A stretch of DNA of 54,305 bases, taken from Saprospiraceae bacterium (GTDB taxonomy: Bacteria > Bacteroidota > Bacteroidia > Chitinophagales > Saprospiraceae). The notes under the pieces were generated by a model, which had not been told where the DNA came from, ran no database searches, and was given only the letters and a program-made list of their open reading frames with translations. The stretch covers positions 1 to 54,305 of the forward strand of contig JAHDGF010000005.1 of NCBI GenBank assembly GCA_020627785.1. The letters run 5' to 3'. A program made the translations under genes and the position numbers. Positions 16,275 to 25,393 of the stretch are shown here, piece by piece (the first letter of the stretch is position 1; each line of letters opens with the position of its first letter).

Positions 16275-19200
16275 ATGCCTGAATTTTGCCATTTACATTG
16301 CCACACACAATACTCATTACTGGATGGTGCTTCTGACATTTCAAAGATGCTTGATAAAGCAGAAAGAGATGGGCAGAAGGGGGTAGCAATTACTGATCAT
16401 GGAAACATGTATGGAGCGTTTAAGTTTGTAGCTGAAGCCCGTAAACGGAACATTAAACCAATGGTTGGTTGCGAGTTTTATTTAGTTAAAGATCGCCATG
16501 TTCAGAAATTTTCTAGGGCTGCTGGTGAAAAAGATGTGAGGCATCACCAGCTTTTACTAGCTAAGAATTCCAAAGGATATGAAAATCTTTCTAAGCTCTG
16601 CTCCGCAGGTTTCATTGAAGGGAATTATATGGGCTTTCCTAGAATTGATAAAGAGATATTGGTTAAATATTCTGAAGGATTAATTGCCACAAGTTGTTGT
16701 ATTGGAGCTGAGATACCACAGGCTATCTTGAAGGGTAATACGGAAGATGCTGAGAAGAAGTTGCAATGGTGGTTGGATTTATTTGGAGAAGATTTCTATA
16801 TAGAGATTCAGAGACAAAAGGGACTAGAAAAAATAGATGATACTGGCATGAGTCAAGAGGATGTGAATCAGATCCTTTTAGGCTTTGCTAAGAAATATAA
16901 AATCAAGGTCATTGCAACCAATGATTCACATTATTTAGAGGAGGAAGACTGGAAGCCCCATGATGCATTGTTGTGCATAAATACTGGTTCTGTTCTAGAA
17001 GAAAAAAAGCGGTTTAAATTTCCGAGCAGTGATTTTTACTTTAAGACTCAGGCTCAGATGAATAAGATTTTTGAAGACGTGCCCGAGGCGATAGATAACA
17101 CCATGGAAATTTATGATAAGATTGACCTGCTTGATCTTGCCCGTGAAAAAGTTATTCTTCCAGAATTTCCTTTGCCTCAAGGCTTTAAAGATCAAGGGAC
17201 CTATCTAAAGCATTTGACTTTCCAAGGTGCTCAAAAGAGATATGGCACCATTACACCTGCCATTGAGGAGCGATTGAATTTTGAGCTGGGAGTTATAAAT
17301 GACTCAGGATATCCGGGTTACTTTTTGATTGTCCAAGACTTTACGAGTACTGCGCGAGAAATGGGGGTCTCGGTTGGCCCTGGTAGGGGATCGGCTGCGG
17401 GGTCAGTGGTGGCTTATTGCTTGTGGATTACTAATATTGATCCTATTAAGTATGACTTACTATTTGAGCGTTTTTTGAATCCAGAAAGGGTTTCCCTCCC
17501 GGATATTGATATTGATTTTGATGATGAGGGCCGGGCAAAGGTTATTCAATATGTGATTGATAAATATGGAAAGGAAAAGGTGGCACAGATCATTACCTAC
17601 GGAACCATGGCAGCAAAAATGTCAATCAGGGATGTAGGACGTGTGATGAATGTACCTTACGGAGATGTTGACAAAGTAGCCAAGGCCTTCCCTAGCAGTA
17701 AGGTAACACTGAATAAATTACTGGCAGGGGATGATGTGAGTGCCAAGGTAAAAGATTCATTGAATAAGGATGAAATGGATATGGCCTATAAGTTCAGAGC
17801 CATGGCCAAAGAGAAGAGTCAGACTGGTGATTTGATTCAATTAGCTAAAAAACTAGAAGGCTCTGTTAGAAATACGGGAATCCATGCATGTGGTGTGATC
17901 ATCACACCTGAGGATATCAAAAATTTTGTGCCTGTAACGGTTGCTAAGGATTCTGATTTTCTAGTCAGTCAATTTGATAATAACGTAGTTGAGGATGCTG
18001 GCTTGCTCAAGATGGATTTCTTGGGTCTGAAAACACTAACCATTATAAAGGATGCAGTCAATCTAATAAAAATCAATAAAGGGATTGATATAGATATTGA
18101 TGCAATTCCATTGGATGATGAAATTACTTATGAGTTATTTCAGCGTGGGGAAACCATTGCCATATTTCAGTATGAGTCTCCAGGGATGCAGAAGAACTTA
18201 AAGCTATTGAAGCCAAATAAGTTTGAAGATTTAATTGCGATGAATGCCTTGTATCGACCTGGTCCGATGGACTATATTCCAGACTTTATTAAAAGAAAAC
18301 ATGGGCAGGCACCGATAACGTATGATCTCCCAGAGATGGAAGACAACTTAAAAGAGACCTACGGAATTACGGTATATCAAGAGCAGGTGATGTTGCTTTC
18401 TCAAAAATTGGCAGGCTTCTCTAAGGGACAGGCGGATCAGTTAAGAAAGGCGATGGGAAAGAAGAAGAAGGCCATCATTGATAAAATGTATCCTATTTTT
18501 TTAGAAGGTTGTTCTAAAAATAATTTTAGCGAAAAGATTGTAGAAAAGATATGGAAGGATTGGGAGAAGTTTGCCGCTTATGCATTCAATAAGTCTCATT
18601 CCACGTGCTATGCTTTTATTGCCTTTCAGACGGCCTTTCTAAAAGCCAATCATCCGAAGGAATTTATGGCAGCACATTTGAACCATAACATGAATGATAT
18701 AAAATCCTTGAACTTCTATTTGCGAGAATGTAAGCGAATGGAGATTGAGGTATTAGGTCCTGATGTTAATGAGAGTATTGCTAAGTTTAATGTAAATGAA
18801 AAAGGACAAATTCGTTTTGGTTTATCTGCTTTGAAGGGAGTAGGCGATGGCCCTGTAAGTGCTTTATTGGAGGCTAGAGAAGAAGGAAGATTTGAGACCA
18901 TTTATGACATTACGAAAAGGTCAAATTTAAGAAGTTTAAATAAGCGTGCATTTGAAAGTATGGCTGCGGCTGGAGCTTTTGATAGTTTTGGATTGAGCAG
19001 AGCTCAGTACTTTTTGCCCTATGAGAAATTTGGGACTTTGATAGAACATTCGATTAAGTTTGGACAGAACTATCAGCATGAACAGAGCCAAGGTCAGAAT
19101 TCCTTATTCGGAGATATGAGCGATCAATTATTGCAAGTACCAAAAATCGAAAAATCGGAAGAGTGGAACTATGTGATGATGTTGGAGAAGGAGAAGGAGG

Positions 19201-19805
19201 TTACGGGTATTTATTTAAGTGGTCATCCACTGGATCAGTATCTTCTCGAGATGCGCACTTATGTTAACTGCAAGTTGGAAGACATTGACGAGACGGATGA
19301 AAAAGTCTTCAAGGTAGCTGGAATGGTAACCGAAGCTTTTCAAGGTGTATCTAGAACAAATAATACTCCGTATGTTCGGTTTACCATGCAAGATTTTTCA
19401 GGTAGTTTCGAAGCTGGATTGTACAGAGAAAATTGTGCTAAGTATGCCGACTTTGTGCAATTAGGACAAGTAATATATTTAGAGGGAAGATACAGGCAAG
19501 TGAAGAATAGTGATCGATATTATTTCAACATTATTGACTTGAAATTGCTGGCAACTTTAAGTAATGAAAAAACAAAATCTATTACACTGCGTTTACCTTT
19601 GAGTTCGTTAACCGAGAAGAAGATGGATGAGATTGATAACATTTTGAAATCTTATGCAGGTGACAAGCCGGTAAAATTTAACTTGTTAGATGAAGAGGAA
19701 GAGTATGCAGTGAATTTATCGTCTAAAAATAACCTTGTTGAGATAAGTACTCAGATGATTAGTCAGTTAGAACGGTTAGGTTTGAGTTACAAGATTTTGA
19801 ACTAG
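16275..19805 (+). CDS. dnaE: DNA polymerase III alpha subunit
   Basis: Replicative polymerase. The N-terminal PHP domain begins CHLHCHTQYSLLDGA with the metal-binding HxH. Palm-domain catalytic Asp residues lie in PDIDIDFDDEGR (about 410-420). The thumb/fingers contain SVGPGRGSAAGS. A helix-hairpin-helix is at FGLSALKGVGDGP (about 845), a beta-clamp-binding motif at QNSLFG (about 941) and an OB fold at about 1010-1090 (KVAGMVTEAFQG). The 1176 residues match the usual DnaE length. It is a single gene with 70-90 base gaps on both sides. Confidence 0.97.
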   Translation: MPEFCHLHCHTQYSLLDGASDISKMLDKAERDGQKGVAITDHGNMYGAFKFVAEARKRNIKPMVGCEFYLVKDRHVQKFSRAAGEKDVRHHQLLLAKNSKGYENLSKLCSAGFIEGNYMGFPRIDKEILVKYSEGLIATSCCIGAEIPQAILKGNTEDAEKKLQWWLDLFGEDFYIEIQRQKGLEKIDDTGMSQEDVNQILLGFAKKYKIKVIATNDSHYLEEEDWKPHDALLCINTGSVLEEKKRFKFPSSDFYFKTQAQMNKIFEDVPEAIDNTMEIYDKIDLLDLAREKVILPEFPLPQGFKDQGTYLKHLTFQGAQKRYGTITPAIEERLNFELGVINDSGYPGYFLIVQDFTSTAREMGVSVGPGRGSAAGSVVAYCLWITNIDPIKYDLLFERFLNPERVSLPDIDIDFDDEGRAKVIQYVIDKYGKEKVAQIITYGTMAAKMSIRDVGRVMNVPYGDVDKVAKAFPSSKVTLNKLLAGDDVSAKVKDSLNKDEMDMAYKFRAMAKEKSQTGDLIQLAKKLEGSVRNTGIHACGVIITPEDIKNFVPVTVAKDSDFLVSQFDNNVVEDAGLLKMDFLGLKTLTIIKDAVNLIKINKGIDIDIDAIPLDDEITYELFQRGETIAIFQYESPGMQKNLKLLKPNKFEDLIAMNALYRPGPMDYIPDFIKRKHGQAPITYDLPEMEDNLKETYGITVYQEQVMLLSQKLAGFSKGQADQLRKAMGKKKKAIIDKMYPIFLEGCSKNNFSEKIVEKIWKDWEKFAAYAFNKSHSTCYAFIAFQTAFLKANHPKEFMAAHLNHNMNDIKSLNFYLRECKRMEIEVLGPDVNESIAKFNVNEKGQIRFGLSALKGVGDGPVSALLEAREEGRFETIYDITKRSNLRSLNKRAFESMAAAGAFDSFGLSRAQYFLPYEKFGTLIEHSIKFGQNYQHEQSQGQNSLFGDMSDQLLQVPKIEKSEEWNYVMMLEKEKEVTGIYLSGHPLDQYLLEMRTYVNCKLEDIDETDEKVFKVAGMVTEAFQGVSRTNNTPYVRFTMQDFSGSFEAGLYRENCAKYADFVQLGQVIYLEGRYRQVKNSDRYYFNIIDLKLLATLSNEKTKSITLRLPLSSLTEKKMDEIDNILKSYAGDKPVKFNLLDEEEEYAVNLSSKNNLVEISTQMISQLERLGLSYKILN

Positions 19806-19880
19806 TTAAATCCTTCTTAATAAGGTCTCTAAATAAACTTTTAGGGATTATTTTCGGTTTTATTTGTTAATCATAGACAG

Positions 19881-20378
19881 ATGCTCAGGTATATAATCTT
19901 ATTGTTTTTTCCATTTACTCTGCTTTCGCAAATTTGGACTTCAGAAGAAATCAAGGTCTACGAGACTTTTGACGAAATGACGCCCATTTTTGAGTTGGGC
20001 GGAGACACAATTCATGTGGTTAATTTCTGGGCGACTTGGTGCGGTCCTTGCGTTAAGGAATTACCGTATTTTGAGGAATTGGATGGGACGATGTATAAGG
20101 GAAGGCCTGTGGAAGTAATTCTGGTAAGTTTGGATTTACCAAGACATCTTGATACCAAGGTTGTTGATTTCCTCAACAAAAACAAAATCGGTTCAGAAGT
20201 TGTTCTTTTAGCAGATGGAAAACCTAATAACTGGATAGATCGAGTCGATCCTAGTTGGTCCGGTGCCATCCCAATCACTATTTTATATGATGAAAATGAT
20301 CGTGCATTTTATGAGCGTGAATTTCATTCGATAGAAGAGTTACACGAAGTAATTTCTAAACTTAATAGCAGTGATTAA
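19881..20378 (+). CDS. Exported thioredoxin-fold protein, TlpA/ResA-like
   Basis: An N-terminal signal peptide (MLRYIILLFFPFTLLSQ) precedes one thioredoxin domain with active site WCGPC (Cys54, Cys57) in NFWATWCGPCVKELPYF. The cis-proline region reads GAIPITILYD. Such proteins act as periplasmic thiol-disulfide reductases, for example in cytochrome maturation. The partner is unknown. At 165 residues it has no extra domain. The next gene is another exported redoxin, 58 bases downstream. The signal-peptide codons contain an antisense copy of the ATTTGCGAAAGC motif. Confidence 0.87.
   Translation: MLRYIILLFFPFTLLSQIWTSEEIKVYETFDEMTPIFELGGDTIHVVNFWATWCGPCVKELPYFEELDGTMYKGRPVEVILVSLDLPRHLDTKVVDFLNKNKIGSEVVLLADGKPNNWIDRVDPSWSGAIPITILYDENDRAFYEREFHSIEELHEVISKLNSSD
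19922..19933 (-). repeat. ATTTGCGAAAGC motif, copy 3 (minus strand)
   Basis: Exact reverse-complement copy within the signal-peptide codons of the TlpA-like gene. The peptide read here is LLSQIW, so protein conservation cannot explain it. Confidence 0.6.
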
Positions 20379-20436
20379 TAATTGATAAAAATTATTTCAA
20401 AATAGAATATTCACTTTTTAATTAAAATTATAAACC

Positions 20437-21036
20437 ATGTTAAGTAAGAGTTCAGCCTTATTTAGTTTTTTACTTCTTTGTTTTTCAACTGGGCTTTTTG
20501 CTCAAGGACTGGGTATTGGTGATACTGCACCAGACTTTAATTTGAAATCCACCACTGGCGAAATGATTTCTTTGGATAGCTACGAAGACGCTAAAGGATA
20601 CATCGTTGTATTTACGTGTAACCATTGTCCATATGCTGTCATGTATGAGGATCGATTGGTAGCCTTACACGAAAAATATAATTCTATGGGATATCCAATC
20701 GTAGCGATTAATCCAAACGACCCAGAGGTTAAACCTGCAGATAGTTATGATAACATGATTGTCAGAGCAAAAGAAAAAGGCTTTGAATTTGAATACTTAC
20801 TAGATGAAGGTCAGAAGGTTTATCCAATGTATGGTGCGACCAAAACACCACATGTTTATCTTTTGGATAAGGATAAGGTCGTGAAGTATATTGGATCTAT
20901 TGATGATAGTCCAAGAGATGAAGCAGCTGTTGAAGAAAAATTCTTAGAGAATGCCATTAACGCGATTGAGAAAGGAATGAGTCCAGATCCTGCCACTACA
21001 AAAGCGATCGGATGTAGTATTAAGGTTAAGAGCTAG
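20437..21036 (+). CDS. Exported peroxiredoxin/thioredoxin-like protein (AhpC/TSA superfamily)
   Basis: A signal peptide ends at LFAQ (about residue 23). The redoxin domain starts GIGDTAPDFNLKSTTGE and has the unusual active site CNHCPYA (Cys61, Cys64) in place of the TxxC of typical peroxiredoxins. This form defines a thioredoxin-family group common in Bacteroidota whose substrate is not settled. The later segment GATKTPHVYLLD carries the conserved cis-proline. It has 199 residues. With the preceding TlpA-like gene it forms a pair likely to act in the periplasm, ended by a bidirectional terminator. Confidence 0.87.
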   Translation: MLSKSSALFSFLLLCFSTGLFAQGLGIGDTAPDFNLKSTTGEMISLDSYEDAKGYIVVFTCNHCPYAVMYEDRLVALHEKYNSMGYPIVAINPNDPEVKPADSYDNMIVRAKEKGFEFEYLLDEGQKVYPMYGATKTPHVYLLDKDKVVKYIGSIDDSPRDEAAVEEKFLENAINAIEKGMSPDPATTKAIGCSIKVKS

Positions 21037-21063
21037 AAGTTTAAAATCATACATAATTAAAAA

Positions 21064-21093
21064 GCCTCTCCGAAAATCGGAGAGGCTTTTTTT
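21064..21093. terminator. Bidirectional terminator between the redoxin gene and uxs
   Basis: A nine-pair GC-rich stem (21064-21072 with 21078-21086) with loop AAAAT has seven T on the plus-strand side and five A before it. It can therefore stop transcription from both converging genes. Confidence 0.92.
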
Positions 21094-21099
21094 ATTTTC

Positions 21100-22035
21100 T
21101 TACTCAGCCATTTTAGTTTTAAAGTACTCAAAGGTTTTTAGCAAACCTTCTTCCCTGCTGACTACTGGTTCCCAGTTTAATAATTTCTTCGCTAGACTGA
21201 TGTCTGGTTGTCTGACCTTAGGGTCATCTTTTGGTAAATCTTTAAAGATTATTTTTGAAGAACTGTTGGTGAGGGAAACTACTTCTTCCGCTGCTTGCTT
21301 AATTGTAATCTCTACTGGATTTCCAATGTTAACTGGATGAGCGTAGTCGCTCTTTAATAGTTTGTATATACCACCCACTAAGTCACTGACATAACAGAAA
21401 GATCTGGTCTGGCTTCCATCACCGAATACTGTGATGTCTTCACCTTTCATTGCCTGAGAGAAAAAAGTAGGCAGGGCCCGTCCGTCATCCATTCTCATCC
21501 TTGGTCCATAAGTATTGAATATTCTGACTATTCTTACTTCAAGACCATGAAAAGTATGATAAGCCATGGTAATGGCTTCTTGAAATCTTTTGGCTTCATC
21601 ATAGACACCTCTTGGTCCTATCGGATTTACATTTCCCCAATAGTCTTCAGTCTGCGGGTGTACTAGTGGATCTCCATATACTTCAGAAGTAGAAGCGATT
21701 AGTAGTCTAGCAGATTTTGCTTTGGCTAGGCCTAAAAGATTATGCGTACCTAAACTTCCAACTTTGAGAGTCTGGATAGGCATTTTAAGATAATCAATAG
21801 GGCTAGCTGGAGAAGCAAAATGTAAGATGTAGTCCAGCTCACCAGGTACATGTACAAATTTTGAAACATCATGATGGTAAAAGGTAAATTCCTTTTTAGG
21901 CATGAGGTGTGCAATGTTGGACATGTCTCCTGTAAGAAGGTTGTCCATTCCTATGACCTCGTATCCCTCAGCTAAAAATTTATCGCTTAAATGTGACCCT
22001 AAAAATCCGGCAGCACCTGTTATAAGAACTTTCAT
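21100..22035 (-). CDS. UDP-glucuronate decarboxylase (UDP-xylose synthase)
   Basis: Short-chain dehydrogenase/epimerase-fold enzyme that converts UDP-glucuronate to UDP-xylose with bound NAD. The NAD motif is [10 protein letters not shown] (6-15), the catalytic pair is Tyr145-x3-Lys149 in GVYDEAKR, and the family signatures [21 protein letters not shown] and FNTYGPRM are present. The length of 311 residues is normal. It lies 39 bases after the UDP-glucose dehydrogenase gene on the same strand, so product and substrate genes form an operon. It is usually called Uxs. An alternative decarboxylating product (4-keto-pentose) is less likely for this short form. Confidence 0.93.
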   Translation of the reverse strand: MKVLITGAAGFLGSHLSDKFLAEGYEVIGMDNLLTGDMSNIAHLMPKKEFTFYHHDVSKFVHVPGELDYILHFASPASPIDYLKMPIQTLKVGSLGTHNLLGLAKAKSARLLIASTSEVYGDPLVHPQTEDYWGNVNPIGPRGVYDEAKRFQEAITMAYHTFHGLEVRIVRIFNTYGPRMRMDDGRALPTFFSQAMKGEDITVFGDGSQTRSFCYVSDLVGGIYKLLKSDYAHPVNIGNPVEITIKQAAEEVVSLTNSSSKIIFKDLPKDDPKVRQPDISLAKKLLNWEPVVSREEGLLKTFEYFKTKMAE

Positions 22036-22074
22036 GTTTTGGTAATTGTGATTGTTTTGTTTCTTAAGATGTTC

Positions 22075-23382
22075 CTAAACTGGTCTTCCAATAGAAGAAT
22101 ATTCAAAACCAAGTTCTTTCATGTCATTTGGGTTAAAAAGATTTCGTCCATCAAAGACGATTGGTTGATTCAGTTTAGATTTAATAAAATTGAAGTCAGG
22201 TGTCCGGAATACATTCCACTCTGTTAATATTGCTAATGCATCAGCATTATCTAAGGCTTGATATTGGTCCTCTGCAAAGTTTATTTTATCACCGTATTTT
22301 TCGGCTACATTTTCCATGGCCTCAGGATCGTAGGCTTGAATTTTTGCTCCAGCTTCCAAAAGCAAATCTATGGTGTATAAAGCAGGTGCTTCTCGAATAT
22401 CATCTGTTGATGGTTTGAAAGCAAGGCCCCACAATGCGATGGTTTTCCCACTAAGGTCTGGACCGAATTTGTCGATGATTCTTTTGGCGATGATTAATTT
22501 CTGACTGCTATTTACTTCCATGACAGAATCAAGGATTTTAAATTCATATCCGTGATCATTGCTAGTTTTATGTAGAGCTTGAACATCCTTTGGGAAACAA
22601 GATCCTCCATAACCAACGCCTGGAAATAAAAATCTCTTTCCGATTCTTGAATCAGTGCCTATTCCTTTTCTAACCATATCTACATTGGCTTTGGTTAGTT
22701 CGCACAGATTAGCGATTTCGTTCATGAATGTAATCTTGGTTGCTAAGAATGAATTAGCTGCATATTTGGTCATTTCAGCAGATCGTTCATCCATGAAGAT
22801 GATTGGATTTCCTTGTCGAACGAAGGGGTCATATAATCTCCGCATGGTTTTTTCCGCTCTTTCTGAGCTTGTCCCGATGACTACTCTGTCAGGTTTCATG
22901 AAATCTTGAACGGCTACTCCTTCTCTTAGAAATTCTGGATTTGACACAACATCAAAAAGATCCTCTGAAAGGTTCGTAGCTAAAGCAGCGTGAACTTTTT
23001 CTGCAGTACCTACGGGTACTGTACTTTTATCAACGATGACCTTGTAATCTGTAATTATTTTACTTAGGTCATTGGCAACTTGTAATATGTATTTTAAATC
23101 AGCCGATCCATCTTCATCCGGAGGGGTGGGTAATGCTAAAAAGATGATTTCTCCATGCGCTGCTCCTTCTTCTAAAGAGGTTGTGAATTTTAACCTGTTT
23201 TTATCAATATTCCTATGAAACAATACCTCTAAGCCAGGCTCGTAAATGGGTATTTCCCCATTTTGCATGGCCTTTACCTTAGCGGTATCAATATCAACAC
23301 AGAGCACATCATTGCCAGTTTCTGCAAAGCAAGTTCCTGAAACAAGTCCGACATATCCAGTTCCTACAACTGTGATTTTCAT
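22075..23382 (-). CDS. ugd: UDP-glucose 6-dehydrogenase
   Basis: Oxidises UDP-glucose to UDP-glucuronate with two NAD. The N-terminal Rossmann motif is GTGYVGLVSGTCFAETG. The catalytic Cys262 lies in GVGYGGSCFPKDV, and Lys and Asp partners are in KYAANSFLATKI and LAFKPSTDDIREAP. The 435 residues are typical. It is first in an operon with the UDP-xylose synthase gene. It is distinct from the second nucleotide-sugar dehydrogenase at the window end, which has the signature of enzymes acting on N-acetylated sugars. Confidence 0.95.
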   Translation of the reverse strand: MKITVVGTGYVGLVSGTCFAETGNDVLCVDIDTAKVKAMQNGEIPIYEPGLEVLFHRNIDKNRLKFTTSLEEGAAHGEIIFLALPTPPDEDGSADLKYILQVANDLSKIITDYKVIVDKSTVPVGTAEKVHAALATNLSEDLFDVVSNPEFLREGVAVQDFMKPDRVVIGTSSERAEKTMRRLYDPFVRQGNPIIFMDERSAEMTKYAANSFLATKITFMNEIANLCELTKANVDMVRKGIGTDSRIGKRFLFPGVGYGGSCFPKDVQALHKTSNDHGYEFKILDSVMEVNSSQKLIIAKRIIDKFGPDLSGKTIALWGLAFKPSTDDIREAPALYTIDLLLEAGAKIQAYDPEAMENVAEKYGDKINFAEDQYQALDNADALAILTEWNVFRTPDFNFIKSKLNQPIVFDGRNLFNPNDMKELGFEYSSIGRPV

Positions 23383-23880
23383 GGTTTTTAAATTTTATGC
23401 AAGGATAGGGAAAATGCCAGTAAATACGAGGGTTTCATTTGCGAAAGCATAATGAAATGAGAGAAAATATGTTAAATAATTGATTGATAATGGAATAGGA
23501 ATTTTGAAATGATTGAACGTCGATTATTTAGAGCACAGTGCCTTTTTCAAAAAGAATGGAATTACCCTGCAACAAAATGGTAATTCATGACCTTTATTAA
23601 GTAGAAATCTATTCCACTAAAGTTTATGACCAAGACATTAATCATTTAACCAATATGACAATTTTTTTGATAAAAACGACTTGGTTATTTTTTGACAAAA
23701 GTGTTTAAAAATGGGAGAATGGTAAGGATTTTGTCTTTTAGAAGTTAATTGGATGGAAACTTCAAGAATTATAGACATTTTGAGTCTTAAATTTCGGAAG
23801 AAACAAACAAATTGATTTATATTTAGGGGCTTCCAGTTTTTAAACAATCATTATTATATTCTTGTAAATTTTAATTGAAA
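23383..23880. other. Intergenic region of about 490 bases between ugd and the S74 protein gene
   Basis: This is the longest gap in the window and AT-rich. It should hold the divergent promoters of ugd and the S74-protein gene; TATATTTA at 23818-23825 is a weak -7 candidate for the latter. It also holds motif copy 4, inside a longer inverted repeat. I see no convincing gene or RNA. Confidence 0.6.
23433..23457 (+). repeat. ATTTGCGAAAGC motif, copy 4, within an extended hairpin
   Basis: The exact motif is at 23438-23449. Flanking bases extend it: TTTCATTTGC (23433-23442) pairs with GCA-T-AATGAAA (23447-23457, one bulged T) around a GAAA tetraloop, giving a ten-pair hairpin. This is the only copy outside a gene and the most complete hairpin. 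Confidence 0.6.
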
Positions 23881-25263
23881 ATGAAGAAAATACAAAACAT
23901 TGCTCTTACACTGGCTTTAGCGTTATTTGCGACAGTAGCGTTTAGTCAAATCAAAGTAGTTGCTCCCAATGGAGATGTAAAAATTGGAACTACTTCTGTT
24001 AACCCCCTTGAGAAATTAGACGTAGATGGTGCCATTAGGGTAGGAACTACATCAAATACTAACGCAGGTACTATAAGATATAACGGATCAGATCTTGAAG
24101 GTTATGTTGGAGGAGCATGGGTTTCATTGACAGCTACTGGCGGCGGAGGTTCTTCAGTATGGAGCCAAAGTGGTTCAAACGCATATTACAATGCCGGAAA
24201 TGTAGGTATCGGAACGGCAACTCCTGCTGAAGCATTACACGTTGTAGGAAATGGTCGAGTTGATGGTGCAAACTTTCAAATTGGTGCTGATGCTGGAACA
24301 AGCAGAGCAAAGCTTGAAATAGGAGCTGGCAGAACTTCAGATGGACAAGCTTCATTTGAGCTTATTGCTGATGCAGCTAATTACCCAGATTGGGGATTTA
24401 GATTTTTAAGATATCCTAACGGATTTACAAATATTGACCATAGAGGTGGATCTAATGTTGTATTTAATCTTCAAGACAACGCTGGGGCATTTTATTTCTC
24501 TGGTGGAGGAACAGCTAAATTCTTTGTAACTCCTACTAAAATCCAAAGTTCAGTTGATGCATTTAAGCCGGGCGGAGGATCTTGGACTGCAATTTCAGAT
24601 AGAAGAACGAAAGATTCTGTAAGAGACTTCCAATATGGTTTAGACGATGTTTTAAAAATTAGACCTGTATATTATACATACAATGGTAAGGCAGATACTC
24701 CAACTGATCAAGAATTTGTTGGTGTTATAGCTCAAGAAATTCAAGAAGTTGCTCCTTTTATGGTTAAGCCATTTACTCATGAGGACGTCAATAAAACTGT
24801 AGTTGAAGAGTATTTATCAGTTGATGATACTGCTATCAAATACATGCTTATTAATGCTGTTAAGCAACAACAAAAGATGATTGAATATAAGGACGAGCAA
24901 ATCAATGAATTGGCTGATAGACTTGAAAGAGTTGAGGCTTTATTGGAAGATTTAGCAATGGGTTCTACTTCAACTCAAAATGTTGAACTTCACGGACAGG
25001 ATGCTGAGCTAGCTCAGAACAATCCTAATCCATTTGATGGTTCTACATCAATTTCATACAAGCTTACAGATTCTGCACAAGAAGCTAGCTTAAACATTTT
25101 TGATTTAAATGGTAAAATATTAAAGACCATTCAAATTGATAACACTAACAAAGCAGGAGCAGTAACCATTGATACGCACAACATGCCAAATGGTACTTAC
25201 TCATATAACTTAGTGATTGATGGACAAATCGTAGATTCTAAGAAAATGATCCTATCTAAATAA
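23881..25263 (+). CDS. Secreted protein with S74 chaperone domain and T9SS sorting domain
   Basis: The start is the ATG at 23881; a TTG two codons earlier is in frame but less likely. The signal peptide ends at VAFSQ. The Gly-rich beta-type N-terminal part contains VGIGTATPAEALHVVGNG, typical of tail-fibre-like repeats. At about 240-360 lies an S74 intramolecular chaperone domain (SDRRTKDSVRDF, FVGVIAQEIQEVAP, then a long helix QQQKMIEYKDEQINELADRL). In phage tailspikes this domain trimerises the fibre and cuts itself off at a Ser. A T9SS sorting domain (NNPNPFDGSTSISY to the end) follows. The combination implies a trimeric surface fibre exported by T9SS. Confidence 0.87.
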   Translation: MKKIQNIALTLALALFATVAFSQIKVVAPNGDVKIGTTSVNPLEKLDVDGAIRVGTTSNTNAGTIRYNGSDLEGYVGGAWVSLTATGGGGSSVWSQSGSNAYYNAGNVGIGTATPAEALHVVGNGRVDGANFQIGADAGTSRAKLEIGAGRTSDGQASFELIADAANYPDWGFRFLRYPNGFTNIDHRGGSNVVFNLQDNAGAFYFSGGGTAKFFVTPTKIQSSVDAFKPGGGSWTAISDRRTKDSVRDFQYGLDDVLKIRPVYYTYNGKADTPTDQEFVGVIAQEIQEVAPFMVKPFTHEDVNKTVVEEYLSVDDTAIKYMLINAVKQQQKMIEYKDEQINELADRLERVEALLEDLAMGSTSTQNVELHGQDAELAQNNPNPFDGSTSISYKLTDSAQEASLNIFDLNGKILKTIQIDNTNKAGAVTIDTHNMPNGTYSYNLVIDGQIVDSKKMILSK

Positions 25264-25288
25264 GATAGCTTCCTTATAAGATATAAAA

Positions 25289-25320
25289 GAGGTCATCTCA
25301 TTGAGATGACCTCTTTTTTT
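25289..25320 (+). terminator. Rho-independent terminator
   Basis: An 11-pair perfect stem (25289-25299 with 25303-25313), three-base loop, then seven T. It ends the S74-protein gene. Confidence 0.92.
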
Positions 25321-25393
25321 GTTTAAATACATATATCTGCTAAAGTTGTTTTTTGATTTGGAAGTTAATATGAGTATTAGTGAAAGTTGATTC

